This document shows positions 1 to 11,246 of a DNA stretch of 64,000 nucleotides, piece after piece. Source of the DNA: Ceratobasidium sp. AG-K (taxonomy: Eukaryota > Basidiomycota > Agaricomycetes > Cantharellales > Ceratobasidiaceae). The position numbers and the translations under genes were made by a program. The DNA is taken from contig JAWNGF010000003.1 in the NCBI GenBank assembly GCA_037039685.1, positions 4,314,571 through 4,378,570 on the forward strand, given 5' to 3'. Position 1 is the first letter of the stretch; the number at the start of each line of letters is the position of its first letter. The notes beneath the pieces were generated by a model, which was not told the origin of the DNA, did no database searches, and worked only from the letters and a program-made list of their open reading frames with translations.

Positions 1-319
1 ATTCAGATTCGAGTGTTCGTACCGATGAGCATCCACCATAAAGTTCCGCTCCAAGAGATACCATACGTCGATCATCCCACTATCCGGTTCAACGCAAAGG
101 AAAGCGTAGAGATGCCATTCCGTAAGTAAATTCTGCTCATATAAACCAGCTCCTAATTCCTCCACAGGTTATATTACCGATTCAAACGGAGATCCGATAT
201 TACCTGAAGGAATGAAAGCACTCTTGAAGGTTCGTGATTTAATTTTGCCTATGGGTGCCGCAACGCTCACGCTCGTAACTGTAGGAGGACTTGAACAAGG
301 GCTTCGACTTCTGACTTAG
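1..319 (+). CDS. 3' end of an unidentified gene (5' part outside the window)
   Basis: Two coding pieces are readable. The first runs from the window edge to 121 and contains VPMSIHHKVPLQEIPYVDHP. An intron with a clean GTAAGT donor spans 122-167. The last exon (168-319) reads RYITDSNGDPILPEGMKA and then a hydrophobic stretch, ending in LRLLT and TAG at 317-319. The frame stays open across the splice, which supports a real gene. I do not recognise the family and only about 90 C-terminal residues are visible, so no function is assigned. Confidence 0.6.
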
Positions 320-594
320 CTGAGCCACACTTCTCTAATAGTAAATTGAAAATTAAATCAATGCATTTATTCTCTACAAGTTTTAGTGGTAAATATCGGC
401 CCACCAACGCTCGCATATACTTTACGGTGCTTAGCGGTAGTCATAGGACACTAGATCGCGACATTCGAATCCTATTCTTATCCAGCTCGTATGCATTTCA
501 TTTTTCAAACCTTCGAGATACAATCGGCGGGCATATCTACTTTGTCAGCCAGCCCTCCAAACCCGGTTTGATCCTTTACGTATACACTGCCACG

Positions 595-1641
595 ATGTCG
601 ACTACAAACACGATCTACCCAGCAGCCCGCATATGTGCAGATTATATCGCCGAGGCCCTCTCAACGACTACCAAGCGACCTCTATTCGTCGGATTCCAAG
701 GACCACAAGGAAGCGGTCAGCATAATCGCCACTTTAGTTCGTGCCGGCAGATCTAATCAGCCTACCATTCATAGGCAAAACCACACTTACAAACCAAACC
801 AAGTCAGCCTTGCTCACCCTCCCAACGCCCATACACGCCACCGTCTTCTCAATTGACGATCTCTACCTTCCCTACGAAGGTCTAACCGCTCTCGCCCGCT
901 CGCACCCTGAAAACGCGCTCCTTCAGGGACGCGGGCAACCGGGTACGCACGACCCCAAGCTAGGCGGTGAGATACTTGAGCGGTTGTCCCGCGGGGAAGA
1001 AGTGTCAGTGCCGATTTTCGATAAAAGCAAGTATGGGGGGTATGGAGACCGATCAAGCGAGAACGTTGTCGTCCGACCTCCTGTGGATGTTGTAATTCTC
1101 GAAGGATGGTGTTTTGGATTCCAGCCGTTAGACGAGGCTGAGCTCCAGCGTCGGTACGAGGCGACTGGAAACGGAAATGGAGCTCCATACTTCAAATCTC
1201 ATTCTATCAAATCTTTGGCCGAGGTGAACAAGAGCCTAAGGGATTACGCAGAGCTGTGGTATCCTCATTTTACTCACTTCGTTCAGGTAAGCACTCCGGC
1301 AACGCTCTAGTGCGGTTATGCTTATGATTACCGCGTACAGATCGTTCCTGAAAACCTATACGATGTGTTTGAATGGAGGCTGCAACAAGAGCACGCGATG
1401 AAACTCAAAAATGGCGGACAAGGCATGTCCGACGATGAGGTGCACAAGTACGTCTATATTATGGTGGTAACGCGCAAAGCGGTATTAAGCTGCTATACGA
1501 TGTAGTTTTGTCGCGCGATACATGCCGGGGTACGAGCTATTCCAACACACAATAGAGAACCAGAACAACCCGTGGGTTGGACATGGAATCAAGATCGTCC
1601 TGGATAAACAACGAACCGTCGCAAAAACAGAGTCATTTTAG
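595..1641 (+). CDS. TDA10: D-glycerate 3-kinase (GLYK / yeast Tda10 type P-loop kinase)
   Basis: Predicted ATP-dependent kinase of glycerate to 3-phosphoglycerate, linking glycerate and serine metabolism to glycolysis; probably soluble. Exons 595-715, 775-1286, 1341-1447 and 1506-1641 give 291 residues. Splicing the first intron rebuilds the Walker A loop GFQGPQGSGKTTLT at about residues 33-46. SIDDLYLPYEGL and the Walker B-like VVILEGWCFGFQPL follow. The last exon carries FVARYMPGYELF, a C-terminal signature of this kinase family. ATG 595 is the first start in frame ahead of the P-loop. Its stop lies only 16 bases from the stop of the convergent GPI11 gene. The family call is confident; the substrate rests on family knowledge. 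Confidence 0.9.
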
Positions 1642-1657
1642 AAGTCGTTCAATTGGA

Positions 1658-2801
1658 TCAGTTGGTGTCATTGTCCGCTCGTGTCTCGATCAGCAGGAAT
1701 TGAGCTATGCTAACAGCGAGCGATGCGCCAGATCCGAGGACGTGACCAATGATTGCCATGTACGCTGCCGTTAGTGGCCACGCCTAAACAAATAACATGT
1801 CAATGTATCTCTGAATCAATTAGGAGCAACACTCGCCTGCCATGGCCTATCCCAATCCAAGGGCATTGGCAGTACGCCGAGCCAACAGCCAATTATCGCA
1901 CCGATCGAGGGAAAGACCACGGCTCGGTCAACGGGAGAACGTGCTCTGGAAACTATAGTGTGAGAACGTGGGCATGCATGGGCAAGCTCGGAACATACGA
2001 AAACTCAGTGAATAGCTCGACCCATTTTTGCCTCCGTTCCTCATCCTTGAGCGCGTGAGATGTAATGCTGGGTAAACCAAAAGTGAAAGCTGGGGTCCAC
2101 ACAATAAGAATAGCCAAGAGGATAGAAAGAAATGCGGTAGGTACGAGATGACTGCGTGCGAGTGAGTACACGTTGCAAACTGGGTTGGTGAAACAAACCT
2201 ATTAAGCGGCGCGCCAAACAACACAAGGAGGATGAAGGCGCAAGGAGACGCAACCGCAACCGCAGCTAGCGAGTCTTTCAATGCCTTTGGAAATATTAGA
2301 TGCTAAACACGGATTTCCGATTGAATTACGAACCAGTACCCTCGCGGGAATCGCAGGTGGTTTGGCCTTGGTGCCTGCCCCGGTTTTCTCAACAGTATCC
2401 CCCTTGGGTGGAGCTGAACTCGATTGATCGGTGACGGTAGCATTATTCCATAGCCGTAAAGATCCAGCACTCCACCCAATTAAAACGAGTGAACCGGCAC
2501 AGAGCCAAAACAAAGTGCGAGCCGGCGAATCGGTGAGCGGGTCAAGGAACGGATGCTGTGGGTGATCCTGCGAGGACTTTAGTGCCTCGGACTGAGTTCC
2601 AAACAGGTTCGCGAGCTCAGATTGGAGAACTCGAGTCCGAGGAAGCATTCCCAGGGTAAATCCGAGGCCGAGTGTCTGCGACCCTAGTAGCGAGGCATAT
2701 CGGGAGAGCGGAAATGCGTCGTATGGATTAATAGACGATTTACCAAGTTGCTTTGCCGCAGACTCCGTGGCTTTGGACTTTTGTTTTTTTGAGCCAGGCA
2801 T
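1658..2801 (-). CDS. GPI11: GPI11 / PIG-F, ER membrane cofactor of GPI ethanolamine-phosphate transfer
   Basis: PIG-F/Gpi11 is an ER multi-pass protein that stabilises the ethanolamine-phosphate transferases acting late in GPI-anchor synthesis. Exons 2801-2334, 2284-2199, 2151-1999, 1945-1837 and 1783-1658 give 313 residues. The decisive motif near the C-terminus is [20 protein letters not shown] followed by WDRPWQ and AWPLTAAY, the PIG-F hallmark. Upstream hydrophobic segments include [11 protein letters not shown] and [13 protein letters not shown]. The charged N-terminus ([13 protein letters not shown]) is cytosolic-like. The last intron (1784-1836) begins with GC rather than GT, and splicing there is needed to join WDRPWQ to AWPL in frame. 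It is tail-to-tail with the glycerate kinase. Confidence 0.92.
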
Positions 2802-3125
2802 GGTACGTGTAAGTTACAGTGAGGCGTGGTGGGAGATTTCAAAGCCCAAAATGGGCGGTATCCGGAAGCGAATAACAAATAGATGGGCGGCAAATACCGG
2901 GAACTGATGACCGGTGGATCGACTGCAACAAATCGAAGGAGGTTGGCCCCGTTTAGCGTAGACTGTTTGTGGCCAGCATCGAAGTCTGTTCCACGCGACT
3001 AGTCGAGTTTGATCTTCCCCTCATTCAACCTGGACCTTTCCATTTAACCTTGATGCCGTTGTTTTCATCTCGAAGTTAAATACCCGAGGGCTCTTCGAAG
3101 TCTGCCCTCTCCGTGCGACGGAAGG
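2802..3125. other. Divergent promoter region between GPI11 and the membrane gene
   Basis: No coding signal on either strand. It must hold the promoters of GPI11 (leftward) and the membrane protein starting at 3126 (rightward). I see no clear TATA box or binding site. Confidence 0.5.
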
Positions 3126-5300
3126 ATGGCGACCAGCAATCGGCTTTCGTTTGTCGATCTCCTCATCTTTTCGGCGCCCAAGGGAGAATCGCCCTTTGCA
3201 TATGCTGCAAATTATATCGCACATATACTCCCAGACAAGGTTGGCGTCTAGGTCATCGTCGTAACCTTCAGGCTAACCGACTCTCATAGCCTGAGTGGTA
3301 TTACACACAAATAATCATTACAGCCGTCCTATATGCTTGGTGCGTTTCTGGCACTACGACCGCCCCACCTCGTCTGATCCATTAGCGCAGTAATTCCATA
3401 CTCACACTGGTCTCGTTTGTCGTGGTCGCTCGGCGGAGGCCATCAAGTGACTCGAGCTCCCTCTGGTTTTTTCGCACTCGTTATGGTCATCCTTGTAGGC
3501 TCCCGACGTTGCACCCCTTGTCACACGCCCGCTGATGTCCCTTGCAGCACGCGTCCCTTACATTATGCCGAACCCTCTTGCCATGTTCCTAGCCTGGAAC
3601 ATAATCTTTACCTGTGAGTGTTTCTATGACCACAGACGCTTGGGGGGCGCTTAACCTTCCAATTCTATCCTTTTATAGTATTGATGCAACCCTACACATG
3701 GCTCGTAAGTTCTTAAATTCTCATCGTGCCGGGGGTCGAATCTCATCAGAATCGCAGAACTATTTCGCATGGAAGTACCCCTCCAGAGCGGTTACTAGTA
3801 AAGTGTACTTCTGGGTGAGTAAATCACTAATAAGTGTCTTAAACCGGGATTAATTCCTCTCAAGTATGGATTTGTGTTCATCTTTGATGGAGCTGGAATG
3901 TGGATGTCAGCATTCGGAACCCTGTAAGTAAAAGGGTGAGGTGTGAGTTGGCTTGGGGCTCACCATGTTTCAGCTATGCGACCCTACTTCCTCGAGTTCT
4001 CTTGGGCCCGGAGCGCAAGATCTCGATACTTCTTCACCCATGTGAGTTCGCATCCGATATACCATGAACATCTACTCATGGCATTATCAGTGTTACTGAA
4101 TGCACTCTGCTTCGGCCTTCCAACCCTGCTGATCATAACCCAACTCGTCACTGCGTCGCTCTCGCAGATTGCCTGGAGCAAGCTCGTTGACTTGCAATTC
4201 GACTTGATTGAGAACTTGGGTGTACTATCCAATGAATGGTTGACATCCAATGGGACAGCTGTCGACGAGACTTTGCGTAAGCGGGTCAGCGTTGATGGGA
4301 GTACGTTTATCGCTGCTGCGGCGGAATCGAAGGACGCGTTTGTCAGGAATGCTTGGGCCGCCGCGGCTTGGTGAGTTTATTCATCCAGCATCAATTTACG
4401 CGTTGACCCCTCACATAGGTACTTCTTGTGCATGATTTTGTTCGCCCCGACCGCAATCTGGTTGCTAGTAACGTTGAAACGGGCAATCAAACAACTTGCT
4501 CAGACGTCTCGCGCTCCTTCCACTCAGTCGCCTACCTCACCCCCTGGGGCCAGCCTCGTTCAACCCCAGCAAAAAACGCTCTCCTTCCGGGGTGGCCTCG
4601 TTAGACCTCGCACTACTACCCGGGAGACGAACTGGCAACGACGTCAACTACAGCGCGCATATTGTAAGGGTTCGCTCGGTTACCCGGTTAGCACCATTAC
4701 TCATTCACAAATTCTAGTCACCGCGGCACTTCAATTTGTTACGACTTTTCTTTGCCTCGCAGTCGCAGTTGGGTCATTTGCTTGGGTCTCTATTGATATA
4801 AACAGGGTGGTTACCAAGTACGTGCTTGCCCTTCATTCCTACGACACAATTCTGACCTGAAACGTAGTCCGGCTACACATGCTGCCGCTATTCTTATTAG
4901 CGACTGGGTATTCTCGGTAGTCGGCACTTTGGTGAACATCTTTATCATCGTAGGTCCCGACCGTATCGCTGTTTCGCACGCAGTTAATTTCGCCCTGTAG
5001 ATCCGGATGACCTCCAAGGTCGAAGCAACGGGTTCTCAACCTTCCATTTCCCAAACATCGCGCAATACTCGCGGACAATCCTTGTACAATGCTCGTACTA
5101 CTGCTGAGAACCTACCCACCTCGCCATCTGATTACGAGCTCGAAAAGCCCATCCCGCTGCATCTCATGCCCAGTCGCATGACAAACCTAAACGCCTCGGA
5201 GTCCGAAGCTGAGCTTGGGCTGGGGTACAAAGCTCCACCGTTGTCGAGCAACGGTCATTCATATGAAAATTTCGGGTACGACCGGCAAAGCCGGTTCTAG
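3126..5300 (+). CDS. Seven-segment membrane protein of unknown function, family copy 1
   Basis: Multi-exon gene with about a dozen short introns. I rebuilt it by comparison with its paralogues at 22.7-24.8 kb and 25.7-27.9 kb. The N-terminus ends GESPFAYAAN..HILPDK. Seven hydrophobic segments follow, including EWYYTQIIITAVLYA, VPYIMPNPLAMFLAWNIIFT, FWYGFVFIFDGAGMWMSAFG, LLLNALCFGLPTLLIITQ, WYFLCMILFAPTAIWLLV, ALQFVTTFLCLAVAVGSFAW and DWVFSVVGTLVNIFII. A Ser/Pro/Arg-rich loop of about 60 residues lies between segments 5 and 6. A hydrophilic tail of about 95 residues ends NFGYDRQSRF. Topology resembles a 7TM receptor, but I find no receptor family signature. Existence and family membership are well supported; individual intron edges are less certain. 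Confidence 0.8.
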
Positions 5301-5603
5301 GTTTGTGCATGTCTTCGGGGGTATTTATCTTTTTTGTTTGTGTGTTAAACTTTCGGGATTTGGGAATCTGGGTATTGCCAGTAGCTTTCGTTCTTCCATG
5401 TATGCCTCTTTAACCCCGTGGCCATGGGCTTGCACCCTGTATTTTTCGTTGGCCGACCTGAATTCAATCTGTGAACCGGAACCGCTCGAGCGCTTGTATG
5501 CGGCTGATGATTTGTTGGCGGAACAAACAGCCGGAGAGTCAAACACTATCTAATACGGTGCCTCGAGCTGACGGACCCATCACAATCCGGTCGCCCAACT
5601 TCG
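5301..5603. other. Intergenic, between the membrane gene and the methyltransferase gene
   Basis: An open stretch ending LAEQTAGESNTI (about 5400-5553) lies here, but it has no homologue I recognise and no splice path into the next gene. I treat the region as 3' UTR plus promoter. Confidence 0.4.
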
Positions 5604-6741
5604 ATGACGTTCCCGCATGATCCAAATTTCCCATCGGATTTATCAATCCGGCCTTCCTCGGAGTCAGGAACCGGGCCACAGTTTGACCAAAAGTCAGGTA
5701 TCGAGACATATGGTATTGCAGGGAGGGTTTGGTGAGCTTGATTTAATTGCTCGTCCCAAAAGCTTGAGCCTGTAACAGCGTGAAATTTTGACAGGGAGGC
5801 TGCGTATACTTTATCAACGTACACAACCTCTCCCGGTCCTCCAACATCGATAGCTCCACCCTCGGCTTCTGGCGGAGATATTAATACTGCGGGCGCCGCC
5901 GAAACTATGCTTGATTTTGACCCTCCGTGCTCCCTGTTCCGCGCGGATACAGACTCAGGTCCACTCGTAATCGAAGTCGGGAGTGGAACAGGCTACGCTG
6001 GGATCTACGTTGCACAACAATTGAACCTATTTCACCCGCCAGGGCTCGCCACAGTTGTCCTCACGGATCTCGCCAATGTTGTACCGTTACTTGATAAAGG
6101 TCTCAAGGAACATGCCGACTCGGTCCGCAGTGTGGAGGTCCAGGCACGGGCACTGGCTTGGGGTGACCGCACACACGCAGAAGAGTTGCGACTCGGGCTT
6201 GGGAGGACGATAACGCATGTTTTGTGTAGCGATTTGGTAGGTCTGTTTGGTATCTTTCGGGTATGTCGGTTAGATTGCGCCATATTTTAGGTGTACTTTC
6301 CGTATCTGTACCCTCCACTACTGAGGACGTTGCTAACGCTTACTGCGCCACCGTTTTGTGACACCGTCTCCAGCCCAGAAATCATAATCGCTTGTGAGCC
6401 GACAATTTGACGTAGTTTTTGAATCATCTCTGACCAAACTCCAAAACTTCACAGACAAGATACGAAGCCTAACCAAGGAGACGCCATTCTGGCAAGTTTT
6501 TGGAACATGGTTCAAATTTGAAGCGGTTCTAGCAAGGGAAAAGGAAGGGCATTGCGACTGGGTGCGATTTGGGTATGCGAACGACGTATTTGTCTTTGTC
6601 GCAACGCGCCGCCCCGAGTCCCTCAAATGGGATATCCCTCAGCCCGACTCGCAGCTCATGAACGGATACGGACCAACACCTCCCACACTTGACGACACTT
6701 TCGAGAGCCTGCTGATGCTCGGGATGGCGGGAGACATATAA
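5604..6741 (+). CDS. Protein-lysine N-methyltransferase-like protein (Methyltransf_16 / METTL21-EFM group)
   Basis: Seven-beta-strand AdoMet-dependent methyltransferase; relatives methylate lysines on elongation factors and chaperones. The N-terminal part has YGIAGRVWEAAYTLSTYT, which matches the family's 'xGxVWEAA' lead-in and forms only when the first intron is removed. Motif I is VIEVGSGTGYAG. The post-motif region THVLCSDLVYFPYLYPPLLR corresponds to the family's Asp-x-x-Tyr block. Removing a 61-base intron at 6394-6454 joins EIIIA to YKIRSLTKETPFW, another family block. ATG 5604 is the most upstream in-frame start seen. The gene ends 22 bases before the stop of the convergent ZZZ3-like gene. 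The target protein cannot be read from sequence. Confidence 0.85.
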
Positions 6742-6763
6742 ACGCCGAGGTCCTGCGTGTATG

Positions 6764-8150
6764 CTATCGGCGTCGTCCAGATTTTGTATATTGTGGTCCG
6801 GTTTTAGGCTTTCCCCTTGTTGATGAGCCTCGACCCCGAGTGATACCAGGTATATCCAAGTCCTGTGTTGCTTTACTCCCACCCCGTCCGCCGCCTCCCA
6901 TATCGGCCGTGTCAACAGCTACGCCCAGTTTTTTCATCTTCTGGTAGTATTTTTGGACCCTCGATGCGACCTGGCGGGGGGTGCGTGCGCCACCCATTGC
7001 CTCTGATATCCTAACCCACCTGTCGTTGGCGGTTTGCAGTAAGTATAGCGATTTGAGCTAGTTAAAGAACACACCTGAACTTGACAGTACTGGGGATCTC
7101 AGTCAAGAGTCGCTCGAGCATATGTTGCTCTGCCAAGGACCAATTCTGTTTAAAAGTGGAAGGTCCTTGATCTTGTTCGACACTGTCCATCACCCCATCG
7201 GTGTCTCCCTTTGCTTCTATTGGTTCTAGTTTAGACACCGCAGGGCTTGGAGGGGAGTTGGTGCGAGTTGGTGTTGGATCCATTGTGCTGACGCGTTTTG
7301 AGGCCCATGGCCGCCTCTCATGGTGTGAACGGTCCGCGCAAAGTTGAGACATGACATCCAAAGGTGTTGTGGCCGAGCCGATGTCGTAAACATGATTGGT
7401 TATTGGACTAGGGGTAGACGCAAAGCTTGGTTGTTGAGAGTGGGGGGTCGCCTCTGGAGATCTGATGGTAGTAGTATTGTATTGAGTGGGAAGATATGGT
7501 AAGCGCAAGCTACTTGAGGAGGTGGTTGGTGGAACAGGTAGACCAGTGGGGTCGACGCGTCTACGTTTCCTAGCCTTGTCTTCTACCTCATTCTCTAGGA
7601 GGCTGGCAGGAAGGGGTGGTAGCGCTGCGAGTGCTTGCCGAAATTCGGTGATATGACCTCTCAAACGGCCGACTCGGGAAGTCCCCAACCCTGCTGAATC
7701 GGCGAACTCTCCATCTGTCGGCATATGATGTTAGCCATATATAGGATGGCACCATGGACTACTTTCATACCAGTGATCCTAACAAGGCTCCAGTCTATGT
7801 CTGGAAGCTCTACATCCAGCTCCATAGAGGCTTGGGAAAACCTTAGCTCATCCCTTCCCTTGCGCAGAAAATCAGTATATTGACCCTGGGTGAAATGTTG
7901 ACCTACCTCGTTAAGAATGCTGTCCAATACGGCTGCAGGCTGATCTATAGTTTGTTGCTTAAGCTCTTCAATAACTGCCATTCCGTCCCTCAACCTGCGT
8001 AGTGAGGCGATCTGAGATTCTAGAAATTTGTCTAGTTCAGCGATACTATGTTCAAATAGTATATGAGTATGGGCCAAGAGGGAGGCAAGCGACTCACGAC
8101 GAATTGATCCTCGTGTCTATTCCATCATCCTGTGCTAAGATTTGTTCCAT
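6764..8150 (-). CDS. SANT/Myb-domain protein related to ZZZ3
   Basis: Likely nuclear chromatin protein. Four exons. The first encodes MEQILAQDDGIDTRINSS; the second a helical N-terminal half (ELDKFLESQIASLRRLRDGM); the third a Ser/Pro/Thr-rich linker with a basic KARKRRR cluster that may be a nuclear localisation signal. The fourth completes a single SANT/Myb repeat: NWSLAEQHMLERLLTEIP joined across an intron to WVRISEAMGGARTPRQVASR and VQKYYQKMKKLG. The phrase 'RTPRQVASRVQKYYxK' is very close to the ZZZ3 Myb domain of the metazoan ATAC complex. The ZZ zinc finger of ZZZ3 is absent; the C-terminus is Gly/Arg-rich. The complex membership is inference from the Myb repeat. Confidence 0.8.
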
Positions 8151-8355
8151 ATTTCATGCAATCTAACCATACCAGGACACATTCGAAAGGAGTGACAGTG
8201 GTTGGGCTATGGCGGTGGTCTAAAAAAGTTCGAGCGCTCGATGCAAACAGGGTGCAGCTGACTAAGCGCCTACCTAGGCAATTTGTCTGAAGATCTCTCA
8301 TCGTCATCAGGAGCTCAACTCTACCCCTATCCCCTGCGGCTTCGCCTCAACGACA

Positions 8356-9283
8356 ATGTCGACTAAGTTTGACGCAGAGAACGCCGAAAACCTTGTTGAG
8401 GTGGATATTCCTATTACGTTATGTTGATGGTTTATATCTTATCTGAGCCGATTATTACCAGATTGAAAAACAGTTTGTCCCAGTTTGTTCTGGCGGGTTG
8501 GGGGAACTAATGGTCATGCTCAAGGTTTGCTGTGAAAGCTGTCGGACATGCTCAGGTGAGCACGTGGCACCCTTCTATATGTATAATATCCAAATGTAAC
8601 TGTCTTCCCAACACAGACCTATTGGCAACTTCTTGAAGCAATCCCCCCCAAGTCCCTCAAGTTGACCAAGTGAGATGCTCTGAGCAATACCGGAACCACA
8701 ATTACTCATTTGCTCTACTCCCACTATGCCCTCTAAAGGATAGACGACGATATCTATAATGATTTCGTGGAGCAGTTCCCCGAATATGTAGCAAAACCCT
8801 CTACCATCGAAATAATTGACGAAGAAGTGTTGAAATCGAAAGACAACAAGCTTCGATGGAACAAATTTATGAATGCGTAGGTGGGACAACATTCGTTCCT
8901 GAAAAGTCTGACAATTCGACTTAGATACGACAAGAAAGTTCAGGATCATAACTTTGGATCGCTACTTCGAAGAAGTGCCAACGATGAATACACCGAGGAT
9001 AACACGATGTTCGGTAAGCCGCCTGGATAGATTCCCTGCCGAGTCTGTGCCTCTGACGTGCAATTTCCAGTGCCACGAATGCAGGTCAGTGTCCTTAGGT
9101 CAATAGTCAACCGGGAGGAAGCTCAGATGCTCTTTCCATGGCTTTAGTTCTACGTATTTGAGGTAAGTTAAACTTAAGTTGGCCCGTAAGTATTATTGTT
9201 TTTACTAAACGCGAGCAAAGATTGCTCGGAACCGATTGGGGATGAATGACCACATCTACAAAGGGGCAAAAAAGTCAACGTGA
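8356..9283 (+). CDS. PBDC1: PBDC1 / Ypl225w family protein (eEF1A biogenesis chaperone family)
   Basis: Yeast Ypl225w has been described as a co-translational folding factor for eEF1A. The spliced product starts MSTKFDAENAENLVEIEKQF and continues AVKAVGHAQTYWQLLEAIPP, IDDDIYNDFVEQFPEY, NKLRWNKFMNAYDKKVQDHN, FGSLLRRSANDEYTEDN and FEIARNRLGMNDHIYKGAKK, matching the family from end to end. The gene has eight introns in under 1 kb and two micro-exons, 9071-9084 (14 bases) and 9148-9162 (15 bases), both needed to keep VPRMQFYVFEIARN in frame. It shares a 205-base divergent promoter with the ZZZ3-like gene. Confidence 0.9.
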
Positions 9284-9749
9284 ATCGGACTGGTCAGTAC
9301 TGAACGCTCAGAGACTTGGCTCATGCAGTATAACGTAAGTCAACGCTAGCTTACTACGGTTTGCCAAGTTTAATTCGCGGTTAGCTAGATGATGTAGTCA
9401 ATCAAGGGTCGCCAATTAAATTTAACACTGTCATCATTCTCTAATTGATGGATTGCATCAAACTACTGGGATCTCCATGGAGCTAATTGATACCTGTATG
9501 GAGCTTGGCGAGAAGCGATCGCCATTTCTTTGGCTAATTTTGGCGTCATGTGAGGACTCGGTTCGTCGTCGGTTCTGTTCCGATCTCTTCCATGCTCGCT
9601 TCTTCTAGTGGGTACGCGCGTGGTCAACTTAGTGGACTTCTGTAGGTGCCAGCAAAGCGACGGTGGGTTCGAGACCGGCGGGCCGTAACCTACGATAAAC
9701 AATATAAGAGGGTTAATGTCCTGTTTTCGCATTTTGGACAAGTCTCAAA
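9284..9749. other. Intergenic, upstream of hydrolase 1
   Basis: No gene seen. A TATA-like element sits at 9703-9708, reported separately. Confidence 0.5.
9703..9708 (+). promoter_or_regulatory. Possible TATA box for SGNH hydrolase 1
   Basis: TATAAG lies 47 bases upstream of ATG 9750. The spacing fits a TATA promoter with a very short leader. Position and composition are the only support. Confidence 0.35.
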
Positions 9750-10898
9750 ATGCGTACGTTTGGATCGGTCGCCTCCTTTTTCGCCGTTGCGTCGGTTGCC
9801 GCCGCTGCTCCAGGTATGTCCAAATATTATGGCACCCTCAACTCGTTACTGAGACATGGGCATCCAGGTGTTCTGCTTATTGGCGACAGCACTGTAACCG
9901 ACGGGGCCGGATGGGGGAAGGGATTTGTGAGTGACGTTGGCTAAAATTAACGTGCGGTTGTCTAACAGCATAACCTTAGTGTGCTGATACTACGGGGCTT
10001 GCAAGGTGCACTAACCTTGCAGTTAGCGGAGTACGACTATTTTAACCTACTGTGGTCGACAATGAATAACCGTAGCTCGCTTTCAGACGTCTACGACATC
10101 GTGGCCTGGACACGCAGCGGAATATCAAGCAATGCTGACTGGATGCAAGACGGCCAATACGTTTGCTACCATTCAATTTGGCCACAATGATCGTGAGTTC
10201 AACGATATGTTTGGTTTTTCTTTTGGCGCTATAATTCAATATGGAAATAGAAAAAGTAATGACTACTGCCGAGTTTGCGACAAATCTCGAAAAGCTGACA
10301 AACACCATTAAGGTAGTGCATATTACTCGACTCAAATAAACCGTATACCTGATTTTGGATGCTTTTTTAGAGTGCCGGCTGCTCCCCCATTCTGGTCACC
10401 TCACTAGCTCGACGTGTGTTTTCTAGTGAACATGTGACAACCGATATCCTCGGCCCTTATTCGAACCAGACTATTGCCATCGCTAACAAGCTCAAGCTGC
10501 CAGTCAGTACACCCTGCGTAGCACCTGCCATTGAATAACTAATAATACTCGTTAGATTTTGCCGTTGCTTGCTGATAGTTTGACTTACATTACAAAGCTA
10601 GGCAAGGCAAACTCTATGAAGTAGGATTCCGTACCTTACCTACGCGCATATACTTACGATTTTCAGGTTTAATTTGGACTATTCCACTACAAACAAGGAT
10701 ACTACGCATTTGAACGAGTGAGTAACTCATAATACCGTCAGGAGTGCACACACCAACCTATCCGCGCCCCATAGTCTCGGCTCGGTCTACTTTGGTCGGA
10801 TCGTAGCAGACGAGGTAAAATCTAAAATTTCGGCACTAGCACCCTACATCACTGCCAACGCAACTTTGAGCTCAAAAATTGCCGCTGGAACGCTATGA
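9750..10898 (+). CDS. Secreted SGNH/GDSL hydrolase 1 (rhamnogalacturonan acetylesterase-like)
   Basis: First of three tandem paralogues. MRTFGSVASFFAVASVAAAA is a clear signal peptide, so the enzyme should be secreted. Block I is GVLLIGDSTVTDGAGWGKGF with the catalytic Ser in GDS. Block II is CTNLAVSG, block III TIQFGHND, and block V DTTHLNDLG with the catalytic Asp and His. The order and spacing fit the CE12 / rhamnogalacturonan acetylesterase branch of SGNH hydrolases, which deacetylate pectin; the precise substrate is inferred. Many short introns interrupt the gene. The C-terminus is shorter than in copies 2 and 3, ending SSKIAAGTL with TGA at 10896-10898. Confidence 0.82.
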
Positions 10899-11246
10899 TT
10901 ATCGAAGTAGTTACAATCCGATTTGATCCTTGGGTATCATATGGCCGCTTTAGCCTATCACGAATGTGGATTTGCGCCGTCGTCGAGCAGAATATAGTAA
11001 AGACCCGGGTTCTATATGTATTTGTCAACTGGTCGGGCTGCTTCCTGATAATGAAGATGACTGTTTTGGGCATCTGGGCCGGGAACTATTCCGTCTTCCC
11101 ATGATTCTTAAGAGTGTTTCGCTATAATCTTCCAGCAGCGCGGGCCGGGTACTGGAATCTCAAACTTACTGGTAAGCGTTATAATGCAGCGTCGCACAGA
11201 GGGGGACAGACCGATATCTCCCCTTCCGCCTCCTACTAGTCCTACA
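10899..11246. other. Intergenic between hydrolases 1 and 2
   Basis: No coding signal. It should contain the terminator of copy 1 and the promoter of copy 2; no motif stands out. Confidence 0.5.

Noticed and set aside
5215..5553. Open frame of 112 codons before the methyltransferase gene
   Set aside because: It overlaps the end of membrane-family copy 1 in another phase and cannot be spliced into the methyltransferase without a stop.
9660..9690. tRNA-like T-loop word (gggttcgagacc)
   Set aside because: The flanking bases do not form a T-stem, and no anticodon or acceptor arm can be found at the right spacing.
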